From CAVQZC01 sp963718315 (lineage in GTDB: Bacteria > Actinomycetota > Thermoleophilia > Gaiellales > JAICJC01): DNA of 64,000 bases. The notes under the pieces were generated by a model. That model worked only from the letters and a program-made list of their open reading frames with translations, was not told the origin of the DNA and did no database searches. Position 1 is the first letter of the stretch, and each line of letters opens with the position of its first letter. Location of the stretch: assembly GCA_963718315.1 (NCBI GenBank), contig CAVQZC010000007.1, positions 124,001-188,000 of the forward strand. Reading direction: 5' to 3'. The translations under genes were made by a program, and so were the position numbers. Of the stretch, positions 54,297 to 62,512 are shown piece after piece.

Positions 54297-54314
54297 TTCC
54301 TCCGCGAGGAGTAA
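54297..54314 (+). repeat. att-like direct repeat, right copy
   Basis: TTCCTCCGCGAGGAGTAA, identical to the ftsZ 3' end, but here preceded by non-ftsZ sequence, so it is an orphan copy marking the far end of the inserted island. Confidence 0.75.
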
Positions 54315-54343
54315 CCGGCCGACCCGGTTAGGCGTCGCCGGGG

Positions 54344-54541
54344 CTAGGCGGGCGGGTTGCCCTTGCGGGCCTCGGCCAACATCTTGCCGGCGGCGATGAC
54401 TGCGTCGCCCTTGTCCTCGAACACCTCTGCGGTCAGGTGCTTGTGGTTGTCGTGGTCCTCGATATAGCCGCGCCACGTCTGCGCGACGGGATCGACGACC
54501 TCGACCCCGTCGTGCCAATCCAGGTAGTTAACGCCACTCAA
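54344..54541 (-). CDS. Small soluble unknown protein
   Basis: About 65 residues: NYLDWHDGVEVVDPVAQTWR and GYIEDHDNHKHLTAEVFEDK, then GDAVIAAGKMLAEARKGNPP. TTG near 54541 gives a start overlapping the end of the preceding fragment; the frame is open to 54562 and beyond. Good protein character but no family. Confidence 0.5.
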   Translation of the reverse strand: MSGVNYLDWHDGVEVVDPVAQTWRGYIEDHDNHKHLTAEVFEDKGDAVIAAGKMLAEARKGNPPA

Positions 54542-54690
54542 TCTCGACCTCCTGCCCGTCATCGACCACCTTGCCGAAAGCATAGTGGCGCTCTGAGGTG
54601 CCCTCGGAAGGGTTCCCGGCCACCCGCACACGTACACCGTCCGTGTGGTCGCAATCGACGAGGACGGGGAGCGCAACACCACGAAGCCGT
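54527..54690 (-). pseudogene. C-terminal fragment of a small protein
   Basis: A start-less minus-strand frame reads VALPVLVDCDHTDGVRVRVA, then GNPSEGTSERHYAFGKVVDD and GQEVEIEWR and stops at 54527. It looks like a beta-rich small protein whose first part is lost or shifted, perhaps by a sequencing indel. It overlaps the start of the next gene, as co-translated genes do. Confidence 0.35.
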
Positions 54691-54746
54691 CAGTCGGCCC
54701 GATCTGCGTGAACAACCCTGGCGACTTCCCGAACCAGGACCGTTCA

Positions 54747-56180
54747 TCAGGTGTCGGTGCGTGGGGGTGGGTGGTTCAGCACGTAGCGTCGCTCGGCCGC
54801 TTGGATGTGCGTCGTCACCATCCGCGGCAGGCGGCCCGCGAGGCTGCCTGCCCGTCCGGCGCCTGGTGCGGCAGTGAATGAGAACGCGTTGGCGAAGTCG
54901 TAGCTCTGGGCGTCGGTGCGGCCGAGAGGTGGCAGGGCGAACAGGTGCTCGGTGAAGGCCAGCATCGACTCGAGAGTTGCCGGAGTCGAGTCGGTGTAGC
55001 CGGCCTTGGCGTACGGCGACACAATCACCATCGGCACGCGCAGACCGTCGCCCGGGGGCGGCGCAGCGTGGTCGTAGAAGCAGCCACAGTCGTCGTAGGT
55101 GATGAAGATTGCCGTCGACTGCCACTGCGGCCCGTGCATGATCGCACTCACGACCTGCCCGATCCAGTTGTCTCCCATCGCCATCGAGTAGGTGTTGTGC
55201 TGTGAGTGGAGCAGGTCGGGCATCACGATCGTGACGTTGGGGAGCTTGCCGTTCGTGGCTGCGTTGATGACCTGCGCGGATGGGTTGATGACGTTGTTCT
55301 TCTGGGCGGTGTACTCGCAGTCGGCGAACGTCGGGCAGATGTCCCAGCCGTACGGCAGCCCCTTGGTCTGCCGGGTCGTCTCGAACAGCCGCCAGGTCAG
55401 GTGCTTGGTTCGGAGGTCGTCCATCAGCGTCGGCTCCCACTGCACCGGTGTCGCACGGTACGCGCCGCCGTAGGGGTACGTGGTGGGATCGAGCTTGGGG
55501 TCGGGCACGCACGAGGGCACCCACTCCAGCTGGCCGCTCGGCGAGAGCCACTTGGCGTCGAGGTTGGAGTCGCAGCCCCAGCCGTAGCCGACCGGGGCGC
55601 CGGTGGTCGACGGGCTCGGGTTGTCGCCGGTGAACCCGTCCATCGAGGCCGTCACAAGGTCGAGGTGCGACCCCCACGAGGGCATCGGGTTCGCCTCGAA
55701 GGTCGCGTCGGACACCGTGAACTGCTGGACGAGCGAGATCAGGTTCGGGATCTGAGACGGCTGGAACTGCTGGAGGCACCCATAGGTCGGCGCCGCGCAG
55801 CCGCTGAGGGTCTGCCACTTGTCCATCTTGCCGCCGTCCATGGCCCTGATCTGCCCGGTATCCGTGTGGTCGATGGGTGGCACCACGTCGGCCGCCGGGA
55901 CGAGCGGCACCGTCTTGGTCGTTGTCCCGTTGAACACCTGCGCCGTGGTCGCGCCGTTGCAGCGGCCGGTCTGCACGCACCAGGCCCCGAGGACGTTGTC
56001 GAAGCTGTGGTTCTCCTGGTAGATGATCACCACGTGGCTGATCGGGTCGCCGGGGCCGATGGTGTCGGCGCGTGCCGGCGCCGACACGGCCAGCGTGCCC
56101 GAAACCAGACCGAGAAAGACCAGCCCGAACCTCAAGCTGCCTCCCCGTCCCCGGAGCCGTTGCGATGAGGCCAGCAGCAC
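54747..56180 (-). CDS. Secreted phosphoesterase (acid phosphatase/PLC superfamily)
   Basis: A 477-residue exported enzyme. The signal segment LRFGLVFLGLVSGTLAVSAP ends at ARAD. HVVIIYQENHSFDNVLGAWC is the hallmark N-terminal motif of the phosphoesterase family (PF04185) that includes phospholipase C and AcpA-type acid phosphatases. Metal-site pieces WGSHLDLVTASMDGFTGDNP and IFITYDDCGCFYDHAAPPP follow. The start is taken as GTG 56180: a TTGACA/TACCGT promoter with a 17-base spacer (56188-56216, minus strand) ends seven bases before it and overlaps the longer frame to 56216. Confidence 0.85.
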   Translation of the reverse strand: MLLASSQRLRGRGGSLRFGLVFLGLVSGTLAVSAPARADTIGPGDPISHVVIIYQENHSFDNVLGAWCVQTGRCNGATTAQVFNGTTTKTVPLVPAADVVPPIDHTDTGQIRAMDGGKMDKWQTLSGCAAPTYGCLQQFQPSQIPNLISLVQQFTVSDATFEANPMPSWGSHLDLVTASMDGFTGDNPSPSTTGAPVGYGWGCDSNLDAKWLSPSGQLEWVPSCVPDPKLDPTTYPYGGAYRATPVQWEPTLMDDLRTKHLTWRLFETTRQTKGLPYGWDICPTFADCEYTAQKNNVINPSAQVINAATNGKLPNVTIVMPDLLHSQHNTYSMAMGDNWIGQVVSAIMHGPQWQSTAIFITYDDCGCFYDHAAPPPGDGLRVPMVIVSPYAKAGYTDSTPATLESMLAFTEHLFALPPLGRTDAQSYDFANAFSFTAAPGAGRAGSLAGRLPRMVTTHIQAAERRYVLNHPPPRTDT

Positions 56181-56187
56181 CGAAACC

Positions 56188-56216
56188 ACGGTACGAAGCG
56201 GTCTGGTTTCTGTCAA
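56188..56216 (-). promoter_or_regulatory. Promoter of the phosphoesterase gene
   Basis: On the minus strand TTGACA (56216-56211), 17 bases and TACCGT (56193-56188) precede GTG 56180 by seven bases, predicting a leaderless message and settling the start choice. Confidence 0.65.
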
Positions 56217-56272
56217 GCGGCGCCGCTCGTTGCCGCCGTGAACGCGCGCCGGTCGAAGCCGCCGCTACGAGC

Positions 56273-56370
56273 TACACTGGCGCCTAGACCGTCGGGCCTC
56301 ACCGCCTCTCGGTTGACCCTGACGCAGACGTCCCCGGCAGCCGCAAAGCTGTCGGGGACGTCTCTTTCTT
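56273..56370 (+). ncRNA. Candidate short transcript ending in a strong terminator
   Basis: A TACACT -10-like box (56273-56278) is followed about 45 bases later by a 16-bp stem (56326-56341 with 56348-56363, one G-T pair, loop CGCAAA) and CTTTCTT. A transcript of about 85 bases would end before the separate gcvT promoter box at 56402. There is no open frame and no match to a riboswitch class I know. The terminator is certain in form; the RNA is inference. Confidence 0.3.
56326..56370 (+). terminator. Intrinsic terminator upstream of gcvT
   Basis: A 16-bp near-perfect stem with a 6-base loop and a T-rich tail (CTTTCTT) on the plus strand. It shields the gcv operon from read-through or ends a short RNA. 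Confidence 0.8.
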
Positions 56371-56401
56371 GCACCCGTAGGTGACCGGCTGAACCGCGGA
56401 G

Positions 56402-56407
56402 TAGACT
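56402..56407 (+). promoter_or_regulatory. -10 box of the gcv operon
   Basis: TAGACT ends ten bases before ATG 56418, placing the transcription start only a few bases before gcvT. No good -35 is visible. Confidence 0.5.
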
Positions 56408-56417
56408 GCGCTCCCGG

Positions 56418-57485
56418 ATGCCCGAGGACACCGCGCTGCGCCGGACGCCCCTCCACGACCGTCACGTCGCGGCCGGGGCCCGAATGGTCGACTTTGCCGG
56501 CTGGTCGATGCCGGTCAGCTACGAGGGCCTGATCTCCGAACATCTGGCAGTCCGGTCGGCTGCCGGGGTGTTCGACGTCTCCCACATGGGGCAGCTGCTG
56601 GTGGAGGGCGACCCGGCCCTCGTCTACCTGCAGCAGATGCTGTCCAACGATCTCGGCCGGATCTCCGCCGGCCACGCCCAGTACACGCTTCTGCTGGACG
56701 ACAACGGGTGCCCGGTCGACGACCTGATCGCCTACCGGATGTCGGACACCCGGCTGCTCCTGGTGGTCAACGCCTCGCGCGTCGGCGACGACCACGAGTG
56801 GCTGGCCCAGCGGGTGCCGGACGGGGTCTCCGTGACCGACTGCAGCGATCGCTACGCGATGCTGGCCCTGCAGGGCCCGCGGGCGCTGGGGCTGGTTGCA
56901 CTCCCCGACCTGACGCCGTTCGGGTTCACCGAGGCGGAGGTCTGCGGCGTCCAGTGCATCGTCGCCCGTACGGGATACACCGGCGAGCCCGGCGTCGAGC
57001 TGATGTGCGGCCCCGACGACGCGGGCAGCCTCTGGGACGCGCTGCTCGAGGCTGGGGCGGTTCCCTGCGGGCTGGGCGCGAGGGACACCCTGCGGCTGGA
57101 GGTCTGCTACCCGCTGTACGGGAACGACCTGTCGCGTGAGCGCACGGCGCTCGAGGCCGGGCTGGGCTGGGTCTGCGCCCTCGACGCCAAGGACTTCACC
57201 GGCGCCGCCGCCTTGCGCGAGCAGAAGGCGCGGGGAGGCTACGACCGGCTGGTCGCGTTCCGGATGGACGGGCGCGGGATTCCCCGCCAGGGCATGCCTA
57301 TCGAGCCGGCCGGGGAGGTCACCAGCGGCACCATGTCGCCTTCGCTGAAGATCGGGATCGGCATGGGCTATGTCCCGCCCGCCTCCGCCGAGCCCGGCAC
57401 CCCGATCCAGATCGACGTCCGTGGCACGCCGCATCCGGCCACGGTCGCCAGAAAGCCCCTCTACGTGAAGGAGCACACTCCATGA
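56418..57485 (+). CDS. gcvT: Glycine cleavage T-protein (aminomethyltransferase)
   Basis: 355 residues. LHDRHVAAGARMVDFAGWSM, FDVSHMGQLLVEG, LLVVNASRVGDDHEWL, RTGYTGEPGVELM and GARDTLRLEVCYPLYGNDLS are the folate-binding GcvT marks. It releases ammonia from the aminomethyl-lipoyl H-protein and forms methylene-tetrahydrofolate. First gene of gcvT-gcvH-gcvPA-gcvPB, each overlapping the next by four bases; the set lacks only the shared L-protein. Confidence 0.94.
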   Translation: MPEDTALRRTPLHDRHVAAGARMVDFAGWSMPVSYEGLISEHLAVRSAAGVFDVSHMGQLLVEGDPALVYLQQMLSNDLGRISAGHAQYTLLLDDNGCPVDDLIAYRMSDTRLLLVVNASRVGDDHEWLAQRVPDGVSVTDCSDRYAMLALQGPRALGLVALPDLTPFGFTEAEVCGVQCIVARTGYTGEPGVELMCGPDDAGSLWDALLEAGAVPCGLGARDTLRLEVCYPLYGNDLSRERTALEAGLGWVCALDAKDFTGAAALREQKARGGYDRLVAFRMDGRGIPRQGMPIEPAGEVTSGTMSPSLKIGIGMGYVPPASAEPGTPIQIDVRGTPHPATVARKPLYVKEHTP

Positions 57486-57874
57486 GCGATGCCAGCTATC
57501 CCGACGGGCTCTACTACAACGAGGAGCACGACTGGGCCCGGATCGAGGGAGACACGGCGACGTTCGGCATCACCTGGTACGCCCAGGACACGCTGGGCGA
57601 GGTGGTGTACTTCAGCCCCTCCGCCGTCGGCAGCACGATCGCCAGGGGCGGCGAGTACGGCGAGCTCGAATCGACCAAGGCCGTCTCGTCGCTGGTCGCG
57701 CCGTTGTCCGGTGAGGTGACGGAGGTCAACGAGGCGCTTCAGGGCAATGAGGCCACCGTCAACGACGATCCGTACGGCGAAGGCTGGCTGGTCAAGGTGC
57801 GGCTGTCCGACCCCTCCGAGGTCGAGCAGCTGCTCGATGCAGCCGCCTACCAGGCCCACCTCGAGTCGCTGTGA
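57482..57874 (+). CDS. gcvH: Glycine cleavage H-protein
   Basis: 130 residues. Lys66 in YGELESTKAVSSLVAPLSGE is the lipoylation site. LYYNEEHDWARIEGDTATFG and the C-terminal YGEGWLVKVRLSD complete the lipoyl-domain fold. It shuttles the aminomethyl group between the P, T and L proteins. ATG 57482 overlaps the gcvT stop. Confidence 0.95.
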   Translation: MSDASYPDGLYYNEEHDWARIEGDTATFGITWYAQDTLGEVVYFSPSAVGSTIARGGEYGELESTKAVSSLVAPLSGEVTEVNEALQGNEATVNDDPYGEGWLVKVRLSDPSEVEQLLDAAAYQAHLESL

Positions 57875-59211
57875 GCTTCACGTCACTCACCCCGGCCGAC
57901 CTCGATCAGATGCTGCGGGCGATCGGCGTTGGGACGGTCGACGAGCTGTTTGCCGACATCCCGGCCACCCTTCGCTTCGACGGCGATCTGGCCGTCGGGC
58001 CGGCGCTGTCGGAGGCCGAGCTGTGGGCCCACATGAGCGAGCTCGCGGCGCAGAATGTCGACGCTGGGCGGGAGCTGTCGTTCCTGGGCGCCGGGATCTA
58101 CGACCACTACGTGCCGGCCGTCATCGACGTGGTCATGCAGCGGGGCGAGTTCCTGACCGCCTACACGCCCTACCAGCCCGAGATGAGCCAGGGCGTCCTG
58201 CAGGCGATCTTCGAGTACCAGACGGCGATCTGCGAGCTGACCGGGATGGACGTCAGCAACGCCTCCGGCTACGACGGGATGACCGTGGCGGCCGATGCCT
58301 GCTACGTCGCCAAGCTGGCCACCGGCCGCGACAAGGTGGTGCTCGCCGAGACCCTGAATCCCCAGGTGCGACAGGTCGTGCGGACGTTCGCGCCGGGGTT
58401 CGGGATGCAGGTGGTCGAGGTGCCCCACGAGGGTGGCGCGGTCGACCCGGCGGCGTTCGGCGCTGCGGCCGAGGACGCCGCCTGCGCGATCTTCGCTCAG
58501 CCCAACTTCTTCGGCGTGCTCGAGGATGCGCCGGCGCTGGCGGACGCCGCCAAGCAGGCCGGCGCCCTGGCCGTGGCGCACGTCGACCTGACAACGCTGG
58601 GAGTGCTGGAGGCGCCCGGCGCATATGGCTGTGACCTGGCGATCGGCGAGGGCCAGGCGGCGGGCAACCCGCTTGCCTACGGCGGGCCGCACTACGGCTT
58701 CCTGGCGGCCCGGATGGCGCTGGCCCGCCAGCTCCCCGGCCGGATCGTCGGCGAGACCGTCGACCGCACCGGCCAGCGGGCGTACGTGCTCACGCTGCAG
58801 ACCCGGGAGCAGCACATCCGGCGGGAGCGGGCGACCTCGAACATCACCTCCAACCAGACGCTGCTTGCGCTGGCCGGCCTCGCGTACCTGTCGTGGCTGG
58901 GCCCGCAGGGGTTGCGCGAGCTGGGCGAGCGCTGCCTGGCGCTGGCCGAGCACGCGAAGGCGCGGCTGGGTCTGCCGCCGGCGTTCGCACAGCCGACGCT
59001 GAAGGAGTTCGTGGTGCGCACCGGCCGTCCGGCCGGCGAGGTGATCGCGGCCTGCAAGCAGCGCGGCGTCCATCCGGGCTATGCCATCGGGCGCGACTAC
59101 TCCGGGCTGGACGACTGCCTGATGGTGGCGCTGACCGAGAAGCGGACGACCGCCGACATCGACCGCCTGGCCGACGTGCTGGACGAGGTCCTGCATGGGG
59201 TGCCGGCATGA
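57871..59211 (+). CDS. gcvPA: Glycine decarboxylase subunit 1 (P-protein, N half)
   Basis: 446 residues of the non-PLP-binding subunit: FTSLTPADLDQMLRAIGVGT, FLGAGIYDHYVPAVIDVVMQ, LTAYTPYQPEMSQGVLQAIF, ISNASGYDGMT-like DVSNASGYDGMTVAAD and ALTLQTREQHIRRERATSNI-like LTLQTREQHIRRERATSNIT. It pairs with GcvPB to form the P-protein. GTG 57871 overlaps gcvH. Confidence 0.94.
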   Translation: MSFTSLTPADLDQMLRAIGVGTVDELFADIPATLRFDGDLAVGPALSEAELWAHMSELAAQNVDAGRELSFLGAGIYDHYVPAVIDVVMQRGEFLTAYTPYQPEMSQGVLQAIFEYQTAICELTGMDVSNASGYDGMTVAADACYVAKLATGRDKVVLAETLNPQVRQVVRTFAPGFGMQVVEVPHEGGAVDPAAFGAAAEDAACAIFAQPNFFGVLEDAPALADAAKQAGALAVAHVDLTTLGVLEAPGAYGCDLAIGEGQAAGNPLAYGGPHYGFLAARMALARQLPGRIVGETVDRTGQRAYVLTLQTREQHIRRERATSNITSNQTLLALAGLAYLSWLGPQGLRELGERCLALAEHAKARLGLPPAFAQPTLKEFVVRTGRPAGEVIAACKQRGVHPGYAIGRDYSGLDDCLMVALTEKRTTADIDRLADVLDEVLHGVPA

Positions 59212-60650
59212 AGCTGATCTACGAGAAGTCGCAGTCCGGCCGGCGGGCCAGTTCGCTGCCCGACCCCGACGTTGCGCCGGCGAGCGTGCCCGAGCACCTG
59301 CGCCGTGCCGCTCCGCCCCGGCTCCCGGAGATGGCCGAGCCCGAGATCGTCCGCCACTTCACCGAGCTGTCCACTCGCAACTTCGGGATCGACACCGGCT
59401 TCTACCCGCTGGGGTCGTGCACGATGAAGTACAACCCGCGGGTCAACGAGCGGCTGGTCAACCTGCCCGGCTTCCGCGACCTCCATCCGTACCAGGAGGA
59501 GGACGACTGCCAGGGCGCGCTGGAGCTGATGTGGCGGCTGCAGGAGATCCTGCGCGAGGTTGTCGGGCTGGACGCGGTCACCCTCCAGCCGGCCGCGGGA
59601 TCGCAGGGCGAGCTGACCGGGCTGACCCTGATGCGCGCCTACTTCGACGACCGCGGCGAGCTCGAGCAGCGGCGCGAGATCGTCATCCCCGACACCGCCC
59701 ACGGCACCAATCCTGCCAGTGTGACGATGGCCGGCTTCTCGCTGGTCAAGGTGGCCACCGACAGCCGAGGCAACATCGACGTCGACGACCTGCGGGCGAA
59801 GGTCGGGCCGCAAACGGCGGGGCTGATGTTGACCAACCCGTCAACGCTGGGCCTGTTCGAGGAGAACATCGAGGAGATCGCATCGATCTTCCATGACGTA
59901 GGCGCGTTGCTCTACTACGACGGCGCCAACCTGAACGCCGTCTGCGGGATCTCCCGGCCCGGAGATATGGGCTTCGACATCCTGCACTTCAACCTCCACA
60001 AGACGTTCTCGCAGCCGCACGGCGGCGGCGGCCCGGGCGCCGGGTCGGTGGCGGTGCGCGACATCGTCGAGCCCTATCTGCCCTCGCCGGTGGTCGCCCG
60101 TGACGGCGACCGCTACCGGCTCGACTACGACCGGCCGAAGTCGATCGGCCGGGTGCGCGGGTTCGGCGGGCCGTTCGGCGTGTTCGTCCGCGCGTACGCG
60201 TTCATCCGGATGTGGGGTCCTGGGCTGCGCGACATGTCCGAGACGGCGGTCGTCAACGCCAACTACCTGCTGGCGCGGCTCCGTGACGCGTACGACCTGC
60301 CCTACGACCGTCACTGCATGCACGAGTTCGTACTCTCGGCGCGGGGTCTGAAGAGGGAGTACGGGGTGACGGCGCTCGATGTCGCCAAGCGGCTGATGGA
60401 CCACGACTTCCACCCGCCGACCGTCTACTTCCCACTGGTCGTGCCCGAGGCGCTGATGATCGAGCCGACCGAGACCGAGGCCCGCGAGACGCTGGACGCG
60501 TTCTGCGAGGCGATGTTGTCGATCGCGGCCGAGGCGGAGACCGATCCCCAGGTGCTCAAGGGCGCGCCGCACAGCCGGCCGGTGTCACGGCCGGACGAGG
60601 CAACGGCGGCCAAGCGGTTGACCGTGCGCCACCACTTCGACCAGGAGTGA
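59208..60650 (+). CDS. gcvPB: Glycine decarboxylase subunit 2 (P-protein, C half)
   Basis: 480 residues. PLGSCTMKYNPRVNERLVNL, LQPAAGSQGELTGLTLMRAY, PDTAHGTNPASVTMAGFSLV and NLHKTFSQPHGGGGPGAG, where Lys265 binds pyridoxal phosphate. It decarboxylates glycine and loads the remainder onto the H-protein. ATG 59208 overlaps gcvPA. Last gene of the operon; no terminator is evident before the convergent gene at 60654. Confidence 0.95.
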   Translation: MKLIYEKSQSGRRASSLPDPDVAPASVPEHLRRAAPPRLPEMAEPEIVRHFTELSTRNFGIDTGFYPLGSCTMKYNPRVNERLVNLPGFRDLHPYQEEDDCQGALELMWRLQEILREVVGLDAVTLQPAAGSQGELTGLTLMRAYFDDRGELEQRREIVIPDTAHGTNPASVTMAGFSLVKVATDSRGNIDVDDLRAKVGPQTAGLMLTNPSTLGLFEENIEEIASIFHDVGALLYYDGANLNAVCGISRPGDMGFDILHFNLHKTFSQPHGGGGPGAGSVAVRDIVEPYLPSPVVARDGDRYRLDYDRPKSIGRVRGFGGPFGVFVRAYAFIRMWGPGLRDMSETAVVNANYLLARLRDAYDLPYDRHCMHEFVLSARGLKREYGVTALDVAKRLMDHDFHPPTVYFPLVVPEALMIEPTETEARETLDAFCEAMLSIAAEAETDPQVLKGAPHSRPVSRPDEATAAKRLTVRHHFDQE

Positions 60651-60653
60651 GCC

Positions 60654-61805
60654 TCAGCCGGGTGGGCGTGTCCACACGCCCGAGTCGGGCGGCTGGTTTC
60701 CCAGCCATCCCCCAAACTCAGGCCCGGCGACCCAGGCACGGCCTGAGGGTGCGATGGTGACGGCCTGGAGCTCGCGGTCGCCGGCGCCGGGGAGCTGCTC
60801 CCAGCCGGCGGCGGTCTGCCGCAGCGCGACCGAGCCGGTCGTGTTCGTCAGGTCGTCGCCGACCAGGTAGACCTGGTTGCCGTCCGTCGCCACACTCTCG
60901 AGCACCGTCCTGCCGAGCGGGGGCAGGCCGCGGACGCGATCGAGGTTGTGCGAGTCGCCCGTCCAGGCGGCACCGCGGTCGAATCCGTCCGGCATGGGGA
61001 CGCCGCCGACCGCCCACACCGTCGTCGAGTCGCCGGACACCTGGCTGAGGCCGAACACCTGGCGGCCTTCGCCCAACCGGAGCACCGTGTGCCAGCTCCT
61101 GCCGTTGAAGAACTCGACGGCTCCGGCGCGCCCGGAGTCGGCCGTCTCACAGTTGAAGGCGACGAAGACGCCCTGGCTGGTGGCGCTGACCGCGGTGACC
61201 CAGATCTCGTGCCGGAACGGGCAGTTGGTGCGGGCGAGCACGAGCGGCACCTGCGTCCACCGACCGCCGTCGTCATGCCAGAGCAGCGGCGTGCCGAGTG
61301 GCTCGTGGTCGACGTCGGGATCCTCGACGCCCCCCACCCAGACGTCCCCAGGACGCGCAGACACAGTCGTCAGGTCTCCGCTGTTCGTGGTGCTCCCCTG
61401 AGTCCACGGTTCGCTCACCCCTGACCACGTGGTGCCGTCCCAGTGTCCGACCAGGGGCGTCGCCGCACCGGTCGCGAGCGCGACGATGCGACCGACCGCC
61501 CAGGCCTGGCCGTCGCTGCTGCCGCTGATGCCGGACAGGTACCCCCAGCCGTTGGTCAGGTCGGCGGGTATCGGCTCAGCCGTCCAGGTGTGCCCCGTCC
61601 GCTGCCATACGGTCGGGGTGTCGTAGCTGGTGCCGGTGGAGTCACCGCCCGCCGCCATGATGCCGGCGCCGGGAACGGTGGCGATGCCGTCGATCGACGT
61701 CGCGCCGCCTGGCGGGGCAAACGACCGGTGCCAGCCGTTCGACGCCATCGCGCTGCGGGGCAGCGCGAGCGCCACTACCGCCATCCCCACCAGAGCCCCC
61801 CGCAT
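60654..61805 (-). CDS. Secreted propeller-like protein
   Basis: 383 residues with a signal peptide (RGALVGMAVVALALPRSAMA) and repeated short strands with Trp/Gly patterns (GQAWAVGRIVALATGAATPL, GDVWVGGVEDPDVDHEPLGT, TVWAVGGVPMPDGFD, GRAWVAGPEF). This recurrent (V/A)WAVG blade motif suggests a beta-propeller of the photosynthesis-system/sialidase-like kind, exported. ATG 61805 has a TACGAT -10 six bases away, so the transcript is leaderless. It converges with gcvPB. Confidence 0.72.
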   Translation of the reverse strand: MRGALVGMAVVALALPRSAMASNGWHRSFAPPGGATSIDGIATVPGAGIMAAGGDSTGTSYDTPTVWQRTGHTWTAEPIPADLTNGWGYLSGISGSSDGQAWAVGRIVALATGAATPLVGHWDGTTWSGVSEPWTQGSTTNSGDLTTVSARPGDVWVGGVEDPDVDHEPLGTPLLWHDDGGRWTQVPLVLARTNCPFRHEIWVTAVSATSQGVFVAFNCETADSGRAGAVEFFNGRSWHTVLRLGEGRQVFGLSQVSGDSTTVWAVGGVPMPDGFDRGAAWTGDSHNLDRVRGLPPLGRTVLESVATDGNQVYLVGDDLTNTTGSVALRQTAAGWEQLPGAGDRELQAVTIAPSGRAWVAGPEFGGWLGNQPPDSGVWTRPPG

Positions 61806-61811
61806 GGAACC

Positions 61812-61817
61812 ATCGTA
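61812..61817 (-). promoter_or_regulatory. -10 box, leaderless start of the propeller-like gene
   Basis: TACGAT on the minus strand, six bases before ATG 61805. Confidence 0.45.
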
Positions 61818-61827
61818 CTGTGTGTAG

Positions 61828-62133
61828 CTAGCCGCCGGTTGCCAGCCGGATGCCTTCGTGGCATCCCGCCCGCGACGCCTTCGTCACCATGGCACTCTTG
61901 TAGTGCCTGAACGGGAGAGCGGAGCCCGGGACATCGACGGTGATCTGGTTGGCCCCGTTGTTGGAGCGCACAACGGGAATCGCTTTCATCAGACGCTTCT
62001 CGATCGCCCGGCATGCGGCCTCGCTCTTCGCATACGCCTCGGCCGCGCTCGTCGACTCTCGGGACGACCACCACCACGCGCCGGCGACAATCAGCAGACC
62101 TGCACACATCAGCATGGCGATTCGCCCTCGCAC
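61828..62133 (-). CDS. Small exported or membrane-anchored protein
   Basis: 101 residues: an N-terminal helix (IAMLMCAGLLIVAGAWWWSS) serves as signal or anchor, followed by a helical region (AAEAYAKSEAACRAIEKRLM) and a strand-rich end (NQITVDVPGSALPFRHYKSA). GTG 62133 lies six bases after a TACGAT -10 (62140-62145, minus strand), predicting a leaderless message. Two Cys outside the helix could form a disulfide. No family recognised. Confidence 0.6.
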   Translation of the reverse strand: MRGRIAMLMCAGLLIVAGAWWWSSRESTSAAEAYAKSEAACRAIEKRLMKAIPVVRSNNGANQITVDVPGSALPFRHYKSAMVTKASRAGCHEGIRLATGG

Positions 62134-62139
62134 GCGGCG

Positions 62140-62145
62140 ATCGTA
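62140..62145 (-). promoter_or_regulatory. -10 box, leaderless start of small exported protein gene
   Basis: TACGAT on the minus strand, six bases before GTG 62133. Confidence 0.45.
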
Positions 62146-62167
62146 GCCCTATCGTCGTACTGCGGAA

Positions 62168-62467
62168 TTATCTCGACGACTGGAAGCGCCCCCGGCGGAG
62201 TTTCCACTCGATGCGCTGCTGGCGGGCCTTCGCTGTTGATCCGGCCGGCTTCACGACCCCAGTGATGTGTTCGACCGGTTCAGCGATACCCGCATCCTGA
62301 CGATCCTTCAGCACGACACGGGCGTCCTCGACGCTCTGCATGAACTCCTCTTCGTTATCAAATGCTGCCAGCGTGACGTGCCGCCGCTCGCGACGTTCGG
62401 GGTCATATCGGTAGTGCTGCAGCATGATCCGCTCAATCGTGTCGTCGTCAGGGTCAACGCGTGCCAT
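62168..62467 (-). CDS. Small charged cytoplasmic protein
   Basis: 99 residues, highly charged, no membrane segment: RVDPDDDTIERIMLQHYRYD, RRHVTLAAFDNEEEFMQSVE and EHITGVVKPAGSTAKARQQR. ATG 62467 lies nine bases after TAGGGT (62477-62482, minus strand). It diverges from the HAD hydrolase gene with both -10 boxes within 30 bp. Unknown function. Confidence 0.6.
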   Translation of the reverse strand: MARVDPDDDTIERIMLQHYRYDPERRERRHVTLAAFDNEEEFMQSVEDARVVLKDRQDAGIAEPVEHITGVVKPAGSTAKARQQRIEWKLRRGRFQSSR

Positions 62468-62476
62468 TTGGAGTTA

Positions 62477-62506
62477 ACCCTAGCCCTGTGCCCTGCCCAC
62501 TAGGGT
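62477..62506. promoter_or_regulatory. Divergent -10 boxes
   Basis: TAGGGT on the minus strand (62477-62482) serves the gene starting at 62467, and TAGGGT on the plus strand (62501-62506) serves the HAD gene at 62513, six bases away. The two promoters overlap back to back. Confidence 0.5.
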
Positions 62507-62512
62507 GCGGCC

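Larger units (their letters stand above)
50300..54314. mobile_element. Island integrated at the ftsZ 3' end
   Basis: A 4-kb segment between two direct copies of the ftsZ 3' end, with a second 17-bp direct repeat just inside each end. It carries an NTF2-like protein, a lipoprotein, a secreted beta-rich protein, a GNAT and a pore-loop membrane protein, in mixed orientations. No integrase is present, so it is either a decayed element or one mobilised by an integrase encoded elsewhere. Boundaries are inferred from the repeats. Confidence 0.6.
53976..54343. other. Right end of the island, no gene
   Basis: This stretch holds the right-hand 17-bp repeat (54174-54190) and the second ftsZ-end repeat (54297-54314). 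No coding region is supported. Confidence 0.45.

Noticed and set aside
56221..56417. Glycine riboswitch ahead of gcvT
   Set aside because: The conserved glycine aptamer motifs are absent; only an intrinsic terminator and promoter boxes are present.
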